Shown in pieces: positions 8,219 through 17,119 of a DNA stretch of 64,000 bases (the stretch's first letter is position 1; each line of letters begins with the position of its first letter). Source of the DNA: Sediminibacillus dalangtanensis. Lineage in GTDB: Bacteria > Bacillota > Bacilli > Bacillales > Amphibacillaceae. The position numbers and the translations under genes are program-made. The notes under the pieces are model-generated. The model was not told the DNA's origin. It searched no databases and was given only the letters and a program-made list of their open reading frames with translations. The stretch spans positions 3,782,001 to 3,846,000 of the forward strand of contig NZ_CP046956.1 in the NCBI RefSeq assembly GCF_017792025.1, in the 5' to 3' direction.

Positions 8219-10240
8219 ATGACCACGAACAGAAAAAAAGAAAAAAACACTGGTCGCTTTTTCTCTAAAACCTTACAGCGGCAAATCCTGATTCCGCTGA
8301 TCACCTTGATATTGGCCGCCGGTGCCGCGATCGGGTATATCAGCTACACCTTCAGTGCATCCTTGACCACTGATGAACTGACCAACAGTATCGAGAGCCA
8401 GACAAACGTGTTAAATGAATCGTTTGAAACATTTTTCCGCGGCCAGGAACAACTCATCAATCATTATGCTGAACAAAACGAATTTACCCATTTTGACGAG
8501 CAACGCAGTAACATGATGGACGCTTTAACGAATATTTCTTCTTCTAATGAAGCGATTTCTACAGCGTACCTTGGTACCGAAAAAGAGGGGGAAATGCTGA
8601 CCGCCCCAGCACTGGACTTGTCGGATGATTATGATCCCAGGACCCGCCCCTGGTACCAGGAAGCGACCGAGAATATCGGGAAGGTCATTTGGACAGAGCC
8701 ATATATTGATGCCGATACCGGAGAGTTGATTGTCAGCGCGGCAAAAGCGGTGGAAGCTGGTACGGGGGCTGTCGGCGTTTTGTCAATCGATATCAATATG
8801 CAGTCAGTCCTTGACATGATAAGCACAGTGGAAATCGGCGAGTCCGGTTATGCAGCGATCATGGATAAATCCGGAAAATTCGTCGTTCATCCAAATGAAG
8901 CATATATCGGCGAAGATATGTCTGGAGAATCCTTCTATCAACAAATCATCGAGCAAAACAACAGTTCCGGTGCGGTTGACTTTTCATGGGACGGCGGGGA
9001 TAAAACGGCAGGATATACCTTAAATGACCGGTTGAATTGGATCATTCTCGGCACAGTGGACAAGGCTGAATTAGCGAAGAAATCCCAGCCGATTCTCATA
9101 CCAATCGCCATCAGCATACTTGTTGTCTTACTGCTCTCCGCACTTCTTACTTGGATAATCGCCGGTCGAATTACCCGTCCGATTAAAACCTTACGGGAAA
9201 AAATGAAGACCGTCGAGGAGGGCGACTTATCTGTAGAACTTACTCATGATAGCACCAATGAAATCGGACAGCTGTCCCAATCAATCAATGAGATGAAAGA
9301 GAGCCTCCGTTCGATTATCCGCAATGTAACTGAAGCCACCACTGCGGTTTCCGGTCAAAGCTCCCAGTTGACCAGATCAGCAGAAGAAGTCAAGGAAGGG
9401 AGCCAGCAGATCGCTTCCACGATGCAGGAATTAACCTCGGGAGCTGAAACACAGGCCAACAGTTCTACCGAGTTATCGGAAATGATGACGGATTTCATGG
9501 CCAAAATCAACCAGGCTCATGAAAATGGCGAGCAAATCGCCGGTACCTCTGATGATGTCTTGCAGATGACGCAAAACGGAAGCTCCATGATGGAAAAATC
9601 GGTCAGCCAGATGAAAAACATCGAAGGCATCGTCAAGGAGGCTGTAACAAAAGTGCAAGGACTGGACTCCCAGTCCCAGCAAATCTCCAAGCTGATCAAT
9701 GTGATCAACGATATTGCAGAACAAACCAACTTGTTGTCCTTGAATGCTGCTATCGAAGCAGCGCGTGCCGGAGAGCACGGCAAAGGATTTGCCGTTGTTG
9801 CAAATGAAGTGCGCAAGCTGGCCGAACAAGTCTCTAACTCTGTAGGTGATATTACGGATATAGTCGGCAACATCCAGCATGAATCCAGCAGCGTGGCAGC
9901 CTCGTTGGAATCGGGATATAAGGAAGTCGAAGAAGGATCTCGTCAAATCGGGGCTACTGGAGAAACGTTTAGCGATATCGATCAATCTGTCAGAAATATG
10001 GTGGAAAGAATCCAGCATATTTCCACAAACCTTCGTGACATTGCCGAAAACAGCAACAGCATGAATGAATCGATTCAGGAAATCGCAGCAGTGTCAGAAG
10101 AATCGGCAGCAGGCATCGAACAGGCATCAGCTTCTGCCCAGCAATCAACCAGTGCGATGGAGGAAGTCTCCGAAAACGCCGGGGAACTTTCCCGTCTTGC
10201 AGAGGAATTGGAGGAGCAGACAGCGAAATATAAGGCGTGA
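8219..10240 (+). CDS. Methyl-accepting chemotaxis protein with dCache ligand domain
   Basis: 673 residues, ATG with GGGGGTATTACC upstream. TM1 is at about 21-43; the extracellular dCache domain spans 45-285; TM2 is at about 290-316; a HAMP domain follows; and the cytosolic coiled coil has its conserved tip [18 protein letters not shown] near residue 500. The Cache domain contains RPWYQEA...W...PYIDADTGE, which matches the amino-acid-binding motif of dCache_1 receptors, so an amino acid is the likely attractant (inference). It signals through CheA/CheW to the flagellar motor. No che genes are nearby; this is an orphan receptor with its own terminator. Confidence 0.94.
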   Translation: MTTNRKKEKNTGRFFSKTLQRQILIPLITLILAAGAAIGYISYTFSASLTTDELTNSIESQTNVLNESFETFFRGQEQLINHYAEQNEFTHFDEQRSNMMDALTNISSSNEAISTAYLGTEKEGEMLTAPALDLSDDYDPRTRPWYQEATENIGKVIWTEPYIDADTGELIVSAAKAVEAGTGAVGVLSIDINMQSVLDMISTVEIGESGYAAIMDKSGKFVVHPNEAYIGEDMSGESFYQQIIEQNNSSGAVDFSWDGGDKTAGYTLNDRLNWIILGTVDKAELAKKSQPILIPIAISILVVLLLSALLTWIIAGRITRPIKTLREKMKTVEEGDLSVELTHDSTNEIGQLSQSINEMKESLRSIIRNVTEATTAVSGQSSQLTRSAEEVKEGSQQIASTMQELTSGAETQANSSTELSEMMTDFMAKINQAHENGEQIAGTSDDVLQMTQNGSSMMEKSVSQMKNIEGIVKEAVTKVQGLDSQSQQISKLINVINDIAEQTNLLSLNAAIEAARAGEHGKGFAVVANEVRKLAEQVSNSVGDITDIVGNIQHESSSVAASLESGYKEVEEGSRQIGATGETFSDIDQSVRNMVERIQHISTNLRDIAENSNSMNESIQEIAAVSEESAAGIEQASASAQQSTSAMEEVSENAGELSRLAEELEEQTAKYKA

Positions 10241-10247
10241 ATATGGG

Positions 10248-10284
10248 AAAAACGTGAAGATTTTTATACCTTCACGTTTTTTTC
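10248..10284 (+). terminator. Terminator of the chemoreceptor gene
   Basis: AAAACGTGAAG, short loop, CTTCACGTTTTTTTC: an 11-bp stem followed by T7. Confidence 0.88.
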
Positions 10285-10463
10285 TTCACCTGACCCTTTA
10301 TGGAAGGATAAGTATTGTGTCGTATAAAGAGAAAACCTAAAGCGGAATGGTAATACTGTGTTAATCTATAGAAGAAGGTACTGCTTTAAGATTAGCAGAA
10401 CAAATCGTTTAAGCTAAACTGTTGGTAGAAAATATTCGGATTCGTTGGGGGGAGTATTATCAC

Positions 10464-10856
10464 ATGGAATTTAAAGAATTTGGATTGATACTGTTTGTGG
10501 AAGAGTACGAAAAATGCATCCACTTTTATAGGAATGTTATAAAATTACCCATAAGAAATAGAAAAGAAACACTGGTGACCTTTGATTTACCAAATGGTTA
10601 CTTAATGGTAGAGCAAGGCGGGATTGGCTCCCTTCAAGAAAAGCAAAGAAAACAAAATCCTACTGTTATCCGTTTTGATGTAGAGTCATTAACTACTGCA
10701 GTAGAAAAGTTAGAGAACCGTGGCGCTGTATTCTTGAACAGGACTTTACAATTTGATTGGGGTACTATTGCCGTTTTATTGGACCCTGATGGAAACAGGA
10801 TTGAATTAGGCGAAATAAATCATTCAAGTGGCTCATTTAAACCAAATAGTGATTAA
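10464..10856 (+). CDS. VOC (glyoxalase/bleomycin-resistance fold) family protein
   Basis: 130 residues. A longer frame opens at 10422, but a GGGGGGAG site fixes ATG 10464. One paired beta-alpha-beta-beta-beta module set is visible: MEFKEFGLILFVEEYEKCIHFYRNVI opens it and LLDPDGNRIELGE closes it. The usual metal ligands of the family (His near the N-terminus, Glu in the last motif) are only partly present: Glu is there, whereas the early His is replaced in FGLILFV. Members are dioxygenases, glyoxalases or antibiotic-binding proteins; no specific role is indicated. Cytosolic and monocistronic. Confidence 0.82.
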   Translation: MEFKEFGLILFVEEYEKCIHFYRNVIKLPIRNRKETLVTFDLPNGYLMVEQGGIGSLQEKQRKQNPTVIRFDVESLTTAVEKLENRGAVFLNRTLQFDWGTIAVLLDPDGNRIELGEINHSSGSFKPNSD

Positions 10857-10877
10857 AAGCATAAAGCCCTTATTGAA

Positions 10878-10912
10878 AAAACACGCTTGGATCTATTTCC
10901 AAGCGTGTTTTC
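10878..10912. terminator. Bidirectional terminator, ACGCTTGG family copy 1
   Basis: Stem AACACGCTTGG / CCAAGCGTGTT flanked by A and T runs, between two convergent genes. The ACGCTTGG/CCAAGCGT core recurs at three other places (25121, 35350, 50887). Confidence 0.8.
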
Positions 10913-10976
10913 GGTTGATTGCATGGTTACTTACGGCCCAGTAATAATATTGAATTTTGTAGGCATGCATACTATC

Positions 10977-12962
10977 TTATTGCACCTTTTGGAGCAACTT
11001 GTAAGCTTCTTCTTTCGTCTGTACTTGCAGCAGCTGCTCGCGATAGTTTTCATCCATCAGTTTGCGGGACAGCATCTGCAAGATTTTTAGATGGGCATTC
11101 CCTTCTGCTTGCTCCGGTACGGCAATCAGGAAAATCAGCTTGGCAGTCGTGCCATCCATGCTGTTCCAATCGACACCGTCCGGTTTCATCCCGAATACGA
11201 CACTTGGTCGTTTAACGGCATTGGATTTCCCGTGCGGGATGGCGATGTTCATGCCGATTCCGGTTGTACTCTCTTGTTCCCGTTCGATGATTTTCTGCTT
11301 GAGTTCTTGTGCTGAAGTCAGTAAGCCATTGGCATCCAATTTCCCGATCAGCTCATCCATCACTTCATCCTGGGTATTTCCCTGTAAATCGATATCGATC
11401 AACTCGGGACTCGTGATATCGGTCAGCTTGTTGATCTCATCAAGTGATCTTGCACCAGGCTCTTCTGTGTCAGCCGTTTCTGTTGTTGTTTGCTGATTAT
11501 CCATCGATAATTGCTCAGTTGCATCTTCTGCATAAACATCCTCTTCACCGCCAACCGGCGCCAGCTGGTCCGGCACGTCTTTTTTGATCAGCTTAATCAT
11601 CAATGCTGTCACAATCGCCCCAACGATGATGGCGATGAAAAACATGATGACATTATCCACTGCGCCGAGGACCCCGACGATCGGCCCGCCATGGGCAACC
11701 CTATCCCCTACATTGCCAAGCATCGCAATGACGGAACCTGCCATCGAACCGACCATGATACTCGGGATGACACGCAGCGGATCTTGAGCGGCAAATGGTA
11801 TCGCGCCCTCTGTTATGCCAAACAATCCCATCGTAAAGGAAGCCTTTCCTGTTTCAATTTCGGTTTTTTGGAACTTCTGCTTGAACAGGAAGGTAGCCAG
11901 GCCAAGCCCGATTGGCGGGATGGCGATCGCTGCGGCAATCGGCCCCATGATTTCATAGTTGCCTTCCCCGATCATGGCTGAACCGAATAAAAATGCCACT
12001 TTGTTTACAGGTCCACCCATATCGAATGAGATCATCGCACCTAAAATCAGTGCCAACAGAATGGAACTTGTTCCCTGCATGCCTGCCAGCCAAGAGGTCA
12101 GTGATTCAAATACTTGTGCTACCGGTCCGCCAATAATGAATACAAATGCCAGACCTACAATAAGTGCTGAAAAGACCGGTATGATGATAATCGGCATAAT
12201 TGGCTGGACTGCTTTCGGCACTTTCAGTTTTTTAATCCATAGCGCTACATATCCTGCCAGGAAGCCGGCAATGATACCGCCGAGAAAACCGGCACCCGCT
12301 TCACTATTGTAAAAACTGCCATTAGCTGCAATATAACCACCGATGATACCAGGTGCCAGACCGGGACGATCCGCTATACTGAACGCAATGAAGCCGGCCA
12401 ATATCGGTACCATGAATGTAAAGGAGGCGCCACCGATGCTTTCAATCGTTTTCCAGAACGATCCTTCCGGTATCTGGATGCCCTCCGGCGTCTGCTGTCC
12501 GCCCAACGACAGAGCAATTGCAATCAACAGACCACCGACGACGATAAACGGAATCATATAGGAAACACCGTTCATCAAATGGCGGTAAATCGGATTTTCT
12601 TTATCCTTTTTTTTCTGAGAATTTGCCCTTTTTGTATCGGCTTGTCCCTGATACACCGGCACATCTCCGCTCATGACCTTGTTGATCAACTGCTTCGGCT
12701 GGCGTATTCCTTCCTGCACGCCTACCACCAGCAATTTTTTTCCGGAGAACCGATCTTTTTCTACTGTCTTGTCTGCGGCGATGATGATGCCATCTGCCTC
12801 TGCTATGTCCTGTTCGCTAAATTCATTTTCCACCCCAATGGAACCTTGTGTTTCCACTTTGATGTCTACACCCAATTCATCGGCAGCTTTTTGCAGATTT
12901 TCTGCTGCCATGTACGTATGGGCTATGCCATTGGGGCACGAAGTAATCGCTAACAATTTCAT
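10977..12962 (-). CDS. PTS fructose/mannose-family permease IIBCA
   Basis: 661 residues, ATG behind AGGAGG. Domain order is B-C-A. IIB (1-100) has the phosphocysteine in SCPNGIAHTYMAAENL (Cys9). IIC (about 125-470) has eight or more membrane segments with ISFDMGGPVNKVA. IIA (about 510-661) has its phosphohistidine in NIAIPHGKS (His577). It phosphorylates a hexose, probably on C1 or C6, during uptake. The B-C-A order, and the regulator encoded just upstream, match ManP-ManR of B. subtilis better than FruA (A-B-C), but there is no manA next to it, so mannose, fructose or another hexose remain possible. A near-consensus cre lies at its promoter. Confidence 0.92.
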   Translation of the reverse strand: MKLLAITSCPNGIAHTYMAAENLQKAADELGVDIKVETQGSIGVENEFSEQDIAEADGIIIAADKTVEKDRFSGKKLLVVGVQEGIRQPKQLINKVMSGDVPVYQGQADTKRANSQKKKDKENPIYRHLMNGVSYMIPFIVVGGLLIAIALSLGGQQTPEGIQIPEGSFWKTIESIGGASFTFMVPILAGFIAFSIADRPGLAPGIIGGYIAANGSFYNSEAGAGFLGGIIAGFLAGYVALWIKKLKVPKAVQPIMPIIIIPVFSALIVGLAFVFIIGGPVAQVFESLTSWLAGMQGTSSILLALILGAMISFDMGGPVNKVAFLFGSAMIGEGNYEIMGPIAAAIAIPPIGLGLATFLFKQKFQKTEIETGKASFTMGLFGITEGAIPFAAQDPLRVIPSIMVGSMAGSVIAMLGNVGDRVAHGGPIVGVLGAVDNVIMFFIAIIVGAIVTALMIKLIKKDVPDQLAPVGGEEDVYAEDATEQLSMDNQQTTTETADTEEPGARSLDEINKLTDITSPELIDIDLQGNTQDEVMDELIGKLDANGLLTSAQELKQKIIEREQESTTGIGMNIAIPHGKSNAVKRPSVVFGMKPDGVDWNSMDGTTAKLIFLIAVPEQAEGNAHLKILQMLSRKLMDENYREQLLQVQTKEEAYKLLQKVQ

Positions 12963-12980
12963 CCTGATTCCTCCTAACTT

Positions 12981-12994
12981 CGTAATCGCTTACA
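12981..12994 (-). promoter_or_regulatory. cre (CcpA site) at the IIBCA promoter
   Basis: TGTAAGCGATTACG on the minus strand matches the consensus TGWAANCGNTNWCA at 13 of 14 positions. It lies between the presumed -10 and the ribosome binding site, where CcpA would repress. Confidence 0.75.
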
Positions 12995-12998
12995 TACA

Positions 12999-13027
12999 CT
13001 ATACCCCTTCTGAACCAGGACAAAAGT
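12999..13027 (-). promoter_or_regulatory. Candidate promoter of the IIBCA gene
   Basis: TATAGT preceded by 17 bp and a poor -35 (CTTTTG) on the minus strand. A weak -35 is expected for a promoter that needs a ManR/LevR-type activator. The rest of 13028-13358 holds no recognised gene; it should contain the activator site, which I could not define. Confidence 0.5.
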
Positions 13028-13358
13028 TTTGTTTTTTTCCATTGCTCCGGAAAAATGGATATTTTTTTGCGTTTCACCACGCTAATAAGTTCCATTCTCC
13101 TCTTCAAAAACAATGGCATTTTTCCTTCATGAAACTCCAGGAGTAACGAGTAGCCGTACTCTTAAGATCAGCACGAACTTACGACAATAGACTCAGATAA
13201 TCGGTGAAGAAAAGGCAGGAGAGTGCGCCCAAGAAGCATGACCAGCCGCCTCAGAAGCCACCGGGTGTGTTCGCAAAGCCGAACTACCATGCAACTTTCC
13301 AAAGGTTTGAAGTAAATTGGATAGCAGTATAAAAACCACAACGTTCAGAAAACTGCTT

Positions 13359-15314
13359 TTATATAAAGCTAATAAACTGCTGCACATCACTTTCTCCTAA
13401 CAACCGTTCCACTCTGCCAGGCTGTTCAGTAAGATCAGACAACTCCTTAAAGACCTCGCGGACGGCTGGATGATCATTGGGCACTGCCAGCATGAACACG
13501 AGTGAAGCCCTGCTATCTCCCCACTCCAGCGGCTCTTTTAGCGTTGCAGCAGCAATCGCCGGGGTTTTGATCAAGTCAGGACTTCCATGCGGAATGGCAA
13601 TGCCCGCCCCGATATTCGTATCAGAAAGCTGTTCCCGGTTGATCGCCCTGTGGGTATACTTCTTATCGACATAACCTTGTTCGAACAACCGATTGGCCAA
13701 CAGCTCGATCACTTCATAGCGGTGTTCCCTTTCCACTTGCAGAAACACAAGAGATGGATCCATCAATTCCGCAAGATGAGAACCCGGTACAGTCACGGCC
13801 TGCTTGGTTCCCGATCCGGACTGCAGTTTCCCGATAAAGGAAGCAAGCTTGTCTATTTCATGCCCATCCATCAACGGGGAAATTTGGATCGCCGGGATAC
13901 CGGTTTTCTCGACTGGTACAGTGGATACGATAAAGTCGACTGGATGGTCGGCAAGGTATTGTTTTACGTTGTATTTCGCGACACTATCAACAACTTCGAT
14001 TTCCGGAAACTTTCCTTCCAGCTTCGTCCGCAACAACTGGGATACTCCCACCCCCATATGGCAGACTACGATTGCCTGAAGTTTTTCCACCCGCTGGTTA
14101 CGGAGCCGTTCGATCGATGTTTGAAAGTGAATCGTCAAGTAGGCGGCTTCCTCTTCCGGTAAAGAAAAATCGAAGTAATCATGGATATCCTCCACGATAT
14201 AAATCACCATATCAAACATGTATGGGTACATCTGTTTAATTTCCTGAAGCATCGGATTTTTGACAGGCAGTCCATACGTAATCCGGTTGACAGTAGAAGA
14301 GAGATGCAGAATAAGATCTTCTTTCAGTTGATCATCATCGGCAAAATCGATCATCGTCACTTCGGACATCCGTGCTGTCAGCTTTTCGACCAGCTCGTTC
14401 ACCATCGGCACCTGGCTTGTCCATGTAGCATCTGCCTGACCTCCGGGTACTGTTTGATAACGGAGCTTGGCCCCGAGAATATGAAAAGCGAGATAATACA
14501 TTTCGTCTTCCGGAAACCGGACGGCAAAAACACTTGCCATCTTTTCAAGAAATTCAGCTGCCCATTCAAGCTCTTCCTTATCATGCAGCATCTGTTTCTC
14601 TTTCGTTGAAACGGAAATCGGCTGTCTGGTTTTCACTCGTTTAATCATAATTAGCACGTGAATGGTCAGGCGGTCGAACGTCTCATCCGTGAAAGACAGC
14701 TTATGTCTTATTTGTAAGTCATCAAGTTCCTTTTTTACCAGCCGGATATCGGCACTGGCGAACATCGTTTCCATAAACGCCGCAATTGGCATCGCTCCCT
14801 GGCTGCCGAGCCGTGACAATTCTGAGAGGGCCAGCCGAATATTTTTCTCCTCCCCCTCGACGGAATGCCCCACTTTTTGCTTGGAGATGACGGAGACATT
14901 CATTTTCCTCAGCCAATCACGAATTTTATCCAGGTCTTTTCGAATGGTACCTTTATTCAAAAAATATTTATCGGCAAGCTCTCCGGTGGTCAGCGGCTTT
15001 GCTTTTACCAACAACTCGTACGCAATTTCCATCCTGCGGTCTCTATCCGTTTTCCGCTCTATTGGCTGCATCGATTGTAACTGGTCAAACAGACGTGACT
15101 TATCCGGCTCGTCAACCTTCACAAACACCCCTAAGCCAGGCTTTTTTTCTAAACGCCCCTCGGAATGTTCGAACAGAAATTGTTCCAAATGCTTTAAATC
15201 ATTGCGAATCGTTTTCTCGGAGCAATGGAAGTGCTGGGCCAGTGTATCTACTTGAATATAATTATTTTCCCGGGTAAGCAGAAACCGCAACAGCCCGGTT
15301 TGTCGATCATTCAT
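13359..15314 (-). CDS. PRD-containing PTS-controlled transcriptional regulator (ManR/MtlR type)
   Basis: About 651 residues; GTG 15323 is possible but the AGGGTGA site fits ATG 15314. Order: N-terminal HTH (LAQHFHCSEKTIRNDLKHLE, 20-45), second wHTH (LADKYFLNKGTIRKDLDKIR), two PRDs (about 180-400), a GatB-like IIB domain with CHMGVGVSQLL (about 410-430), and a Mtl-type IIA domain with GIAIPHGSPDL (about 555). Regulators of this type activate PTS operons and are tuned by phosphorylation from HPr and the cognate EIIB. The gene lies directly upstream of the IIBCA gene, same strand, as in manR-manP, and 45 bp downstream of the DHQS-II-like gene. Confidence 0.9.
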   Translation of the reverse strand: MNDRQTGLLRFLLTRENNYIQVDTLAQHFHCSEKTIRNDLKHLEQFLFEHSEGRLEKKPGLGVFVKVDEPDKSRLFDQLQSMQPIERKTDRDRRMEIAYELLVKAKPLTTGELADKYFLNKGTIRKDLDKIRDWLRKMNVSVISKQKVGHSVEGEEKNIRLALSELSRLGSQGAMPIAAFMETMFASADIRLVKKELDDLQIRHKLSFTDETFDRLTIHVLIMIKRVKTRQPISVSTKEKQMLHDKEELEWAAEFLEKMASVFAVRFPEDEMYYLAFHILGAKLRYQTVPGGQADATWTSQVPMVNELVEKLTARMSEVTMIDFADDDQLKEDLILHLSSTVNRITYGLPVKNPMLQEIKQMYPYMFDMVIYIVEDIHDYFDFSLPEEEAAYLTIHFQTSIERLRNQRVEKLQAIVVCHMGVGVSQLLRTKLEGKFPEIEVVDSVAKYNVKQYLADHPVDFIVSTVPVEKTGIPAIQISPLMDGHEIDKLASFIGKLQSGSGTKQAVTVPGSHLAELMDPSLVFLQVEREHRYEVIELLANRLFEQGYVDKKYTHRAINREQLSDTNIGAGIAIPHGSPDLIKTPAIAAATLKEPLEWGDSRASLVFMLAVPNDHPAVREVFKELSDLTEQPGRVERLLGESDVQQFISFI

Positions 15315-15359
15315 CTTGTTCACCCTATCACATATAATGACGTTTTTTCATGGCCGGTT

Positions 15360-15911
15360 TTATCTTTCCTCAATGAATTCGTCGATTTTCTTCCCGAGGT
15401 GCCTGCCTGGCTTATCCATCCTCCCGGCAATTCTGTCTCTTTTTTTCAAATCCAGAACAGAAACAGCACCTTTTTCCTCCTCCTGTACATATACGCTAGT
15501 AGAAGACTGTAAAGTAGCCGATACGATAATACCTTCATCACTTTGACAAGTGACGCGTATGAACGGACGTCTTTCTATTTTCACGCGTCCGATCGAGATC
15601 GACCGACTTCCCTGGGGACTACTCACGGTAAGGGATTCTCCTGATTTGATTTCCTGCAAGTATTGGCTTGCCTTTTCCTGGTACAAATATTGATGAAATC
15701 CCCCACAATTTATCCGGAATGGTCGTGGCGGGTACCCTTCCGATTGTCTGTTTTCTGACAAGACTTTGAGATAACCATGGCCAGTATTGCCGATATAAAG
15801 ACCTTCCTCCTCTTGCAGGCTATCGATAAAGTCGACACAGACCCGCATCCCTTCCCCCACTTGTTTGATTTCCACGACTTCTACATAGGTTGTCTTAGCG
15901 CTTTCCTCCAC
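15360..15911 (-). CDS. Stand-alone C-terminal domain of archaeal-type 3-dehydroquinate synthase (DHQS-II)
   Basis: 183 residues, GTG 15911 with AAGGGTGA eight bases upstream. The segment PPRPFRINCGGFHQYL (about 62-77) and ISIGRVKIERRPFIRV (about 105-120) match the second half of 3-dehydroquinate synthase II, the enzyme that makes dehydroquinate from aminodeoxyheptulosonate in archaea; the ending PGRHLGKKIDEFIEER also matches that family's C-terminus. Full-length enzymes have about 330-350 residues; the N-terminal half, with its substrate-binding barrel, is absent and no remnant was found upstream. It is first gene of an apparent operon with the PTS regulator. Catalysis is doubtful; a regulatory or unknown role is possible. 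Family call is mine from remembered motifs. Confidence 0.75.
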   Translation of the reverse strand: MEESAKTTYVEVVEIKQVGEGMRVCVDFIDSLQEEEGLYIGNTGHGYLKVLSENRQSEGYPPRPFRINCGGFHQYLYQEKASQYLQEIKSGESLTVSSPQGSRSISIGRVKIERRPFIRVTCQSDEGIIVSATLQSSTSVYVQEEEKGAVSVLDLKKRDRIAGRMDKPGRHLGKKIDEFIEER

Positions 15912-16121
15912 TCTATCACCCTTTTCGCTTCTTCTTTTTTCAGTGTACCTAATTGGCTGGATAAAAGAAAACCCGCTGATTGGCGATGAAAGACTACTAC
16001 TACTCCTGCAAAAATATTATCCAATTTTCCTCTTGAAAGAAAGTCACAGGAACTCCCCCATTCCGCTGGAAGTTGTAGTAAAATAGTTCGCATACCTGAA
16101 AATTTACTGGAGGTTAACTAG

Positions 16122-17075
16122 ATGCGAGTGATTGTGGTCGGACTATTAGCGGCACTTTTTTTCTCTGTCACCTTTATCCTGAACCGGTCAATGGAGCTGG
16201 AAGGCGGAAGCTGGGTATGGAGCGCTTCTTTACGATTCTTCTTTATGCTCCCGATGTTATGGGCAATCGTCGGCTTCCAAGGAAAAATCAAGCCCGTATT
16301 GATCCATCTGAAAAACCATCCAACAGCCTGGATTGTCTGGAGCTCCGTTGGATTCGGATTATTCTATGCTCCGATTGCTTTTGCCACCGTATATGGTCCA
16401 GGGTGGCTGGTCGCAGCAACCTTTCAGCTGACGATCATTGCCGGTTCCCTGCTCGTCCCATTTCTTGATAAAGGGACGGAGATAAAGCAATCCATCCCGG
16501 TAAAAAGCGTCCTCATTTCCGCCATTATTCTGGGCGGTGTTATCCTGATGCAGCTTGAACACGCTTCAGCAGTGCCCCTGGCAAGTGTCTGGTTATGTAC
16601 AATCCCGTTAATTCTTTCCGCTTTCAGTTATCCTTTAGGAAACCGGAAAATGATGCAGGTCGTCGGCAACGAGCTCAATACGTTTCAGCGGATACTCGGC
16701 ATGACCATCGCCAGCATGCCGTTTTGGCTGGTCCTGTCCGTCTACGGTACTGTAGCGCACGGCGCACCTTCTTCCAGTCAGCTTGTCCAGACATTCATCG
16801 TCGCTGTTTCGTCCGGCATCATCGCTACTGGTCTATTTTTCTACGCTACCAATCTTGTTAAACACGACAATCAAAAATTGGCCGGCGTCGAGGCCACTCA
16901 ATCTGGAGAGGTAGTGTTTGCCTTGATCGGGGAAATCATCTTTCTTCATGCAGCAATGCCAAGCCTGCTTTCTTTCGCCGGAGTTTTTCTCGTGATTGGC
17001 GGAATGGTGTTGCACAGCCTTAACAGCGGGATACAGGAGAAAGAAGAATTTCAAGAGATTTCCAACGCAAAATGA
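16122..17075 (+). CDS. EmrE-like multidrug/metabolite efflux transporter (DMT superfamily)
   Basis: 317 residues, ATG with GGAGGTT. Ten predicted membrane helices, opening with VIVVGLLAALFFSVTFILNR and containing the ATQSGEVVFALIGEIIFL segment near the C-terminus, the pattern of the multidrug resistance efflux branch (PF13536) rather than the common EamA proteins. It would export small molecules from the cytoplasm. A TAGTAAAAT element 40 bp upstream is a possible -10. Divergent from the DHQS-II-like gene; closed by a terminator shared with katE. Substrate unknown. Confidence 0.82.
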   Translation: MRVIVVGLLAALFFSVTFILNRSMELEGGSWVWSASLRFFFMLPMLWAIVGFQGKIKPVLIHLKNHPTAWIVWSSVGFGLFYAPIAFATVYGPGWLVAATFQLTIIAGSLLVPFLDKGTEIKQSIPVKSVLISAIILGGVILMQLEHASAVPLASVWLCTIPLILSAFSYPLGNRKMMQVVGNELNTFQRILGMTIASMPFWLVLSVYGTVAHGAPSSSQLVQTFIVAVSSGIIATGLFFYATNLVKHDNQKLAGVEATQSGEVVFALIGEIIFLHAAMPSLLSFAGVFLVIGGMVLHSLNSGIQEKEEFQEISNAK

Positions 17076-17078
17076 TAA

Positions 17079-17112
17079 CCCAGAGGGTGTGAAGCCCTCT
17101 GGGTTATATCCT
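17079..17112. terminator. Bidirectional terminator between efflux gene and katE
   Basis: AACCCAGAGGG-TGTGAAG-CCCTCTGGGTT, an 11-bp perfect stem, lies between convergent genes. Confidence 0.88.
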
Positions 17113-17119
17113 TTTCATT

